Origin: CAYYWV01 sp964475385
Lineage (GTDB): Bacteria > Pseudomonadota > Alphaproteobacteria > JAAXGF01
NCBI GenBank assembly: GCA_964475385.1
Contig: CAYYWV010000067.1
Span: forward strand, 1-14,014
Length of the DNA: 14,014 bases
Direction of reading: 5' to 3'
A model generated the notes under the pieces. The model was not told where the DNA came from, searched no databases, and saw only the letters and a program-made list of their open reading frames with translations. How positions within the stretch are numbered: position 1 is the stretch's first letter; each line of letters opens with the position of its first letter. Of this stretch, positions 13,551 through 14,014 are shown in pieces. A program made the translations under genes and the position numbers.

Positions 13551-13579
13551 ATGGTCGGACCAATCGCAACGCAGGTCAA
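13551..13579 (-). promoter_or_regulatory. Promoter of the GntR gene
   Basis: On the minus strand TTGACC (13574-13579) and GACCAT (13551-13556) have a 17-bp spacer, about 55-60 bp upstream of the start codon. The -35 is 5/6, the -10 only 3/6. The GntR operator covers the -10, consistent with autorepression. Confidence 0.4.
13552..13562. promoter_or_regulatory. FadR-type GntR operator
   Basis: Perfect palindrome TGGTC-G-GACCA, matching the core FadR/FCD-subfamily operator TGGTCNGACCA. It lies in the divergent intergenic region next to a gene for exactly this kind of regulator. GGTCC at 13541-13545 and GGACC at 13557-13561 form an additional, wider inverted pair. Confidence 0.7.
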
Positions 13580-13716
13580 GTCCTTATCCGACCGGTCTTT
13601 CGGCTGCCCGACCGACGGCTCGCCCCTGCTCGGTCGCCGCCGGCGTCCGCCAGCCGCTGCCCGCGCCCGGCCTCGTCCTCCGACCGCGCAACGGGCCTGA
13701 AGCGAGAGACGCGCCC

Positions 13717-14014
13717 ATGGCGATGCCAAGCCACGTCAAGCATCTGGTGATCGGGGCCGGCGTCCACGGGCTCAGCACCGCCTACCATCTCGCGCTTGAA
13801 CTCAAGGCCCGCGGGCGCGGCGACGGCCGCGACATCCTGGTGGTCGACAAGACCGGGATCGCCGCCGGCGCGAGCGGCATCGCCTGCGGCGTGGTGCGCA
13901 ACAACTACTACCAGCCGGCGATGCGCGAGCTGATGGCCCACAGCGTCGCGGTCTGGGAGAGCGACCCCGAGGCCTACAGCTACCATCCCGTCGGCTACAT
14001 GCAGATCAGCCCCG
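13717..14014 (+). CDS. FAD-dependent oxidoreductase, DAO/sarcosine oxidase beta-like (partial, runs off the window)
   Basis: The first 99 codons are visible and the frame is open at the window end. The N-terminus is a Rossmann FAD-binding unit: HLVIGAGVHGLSTAYHLA (GxGxxG at residues 13-18), then the acidic end of strand 2 in ILVVDK, and GASGIACGVVRNNYYQP (about 52-68), the flavin-contacting loop of the D-amino-acid oxidase / sarcosine oxidase beta / glycine oxidase family. By family it oxidises an amine or N-methyl amino acid; the substrate is unknown because the C-terminal part is missing. A second in-frame ATG is at 13723; GAGAG at 13704-13708 fits the first. Divergent from gntR, which probably regulates it. 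Confidence 0.88.
   Translation, partial: MAMPSHVKHLVIGAGVHGLSTAYHLALELKARGRGDGRDILVVDKTGIAAGASGIACGVVRNNYYQPAMRELMAHSVAVWESDPEAYSYHPVGYMQISP

Noticed and set aside
1..14014. CRISPR array, insertion sequence, prophage or defence island
   Set aside because: No regularly spaced repeats, transposase, integrase, phage or restriction-type genes were seen on either strand. Composition is uniform except for short intergenic AT-rich stretches.

Overview
The window is about 14 kb of very GC-rich DNA carrying densely packed, mostly housekeeping genes. Strong G/C bias at third codon positions, class I lysyl-tRNA synthetase, a degenerate EAL protein of the TipF type, a PTR1/FolM-like reductase next to folB, and a cluster of GANTC (CcrM-type) sites together suggest an alphaproteobacterial chromosome, perhaps Hyphomicrobiales or Rhodospirillales. 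This placement is inference from family knowledge; no rRNA or other marker is present.

Left part (1-3805): on the minus strand lie pyrD (class 2 dihydroorotate dehydrogenase) and, downstream of it, a membrane-anchored EAL-domain protein whose c-di-GMP hydrolysis site is partly lost. A secreted subtilisin-like protease is divergent to pyrD. Middle (3833-6083): a branched-chain aminotransferase with its own promoter, then a small stress module: a NemR-like TetR repressor with a conserved-looking sensor cysteine, followed by an AhpD-type CxxC peroxidase-family protein. NemR-box-like palindromes stand in front of both stress genes.

Centre (6094-10617): lysK (minus) and a very long DinG/XPD-type iron-sulfur helicase (plus) share a divergent promoter region. 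The helicase carries an N-terminal domain that looks like a worn-out DnaQ exonuclease. Right part (10626-12387): a likely operon of a TerB-like protein, a PTR1/FolM-type pteridine reductase with the exact Asp-Tyr-Lys catalytic spacing, and folB, so two of the three genes concern folate/pterin metabolism.

Between the converging folB and gntR genes is the only long gene-free stretch (12388-12742). It begins with a terminator-like hairpin and then holds a strongly AT-rich core, five GANTC sites in 190 bp, a helically phased GGTTA repeat and three DnaA-box-like 9-mers within 35 bp. It has the look of a replication origin or another DnaA/methylation-controlled element, and it is the most interesting part of the window. 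The right end holds a FadR-type GntR regulator, an exact TGGTCGGACCA operator in the divergent intergenic region, and the first 99 codons of an FAD-dependent amine/amino-acid oxidase, its probable target. I saw no tRNA, rRNA, CRISPR array, insertion sequence or prophage gene.
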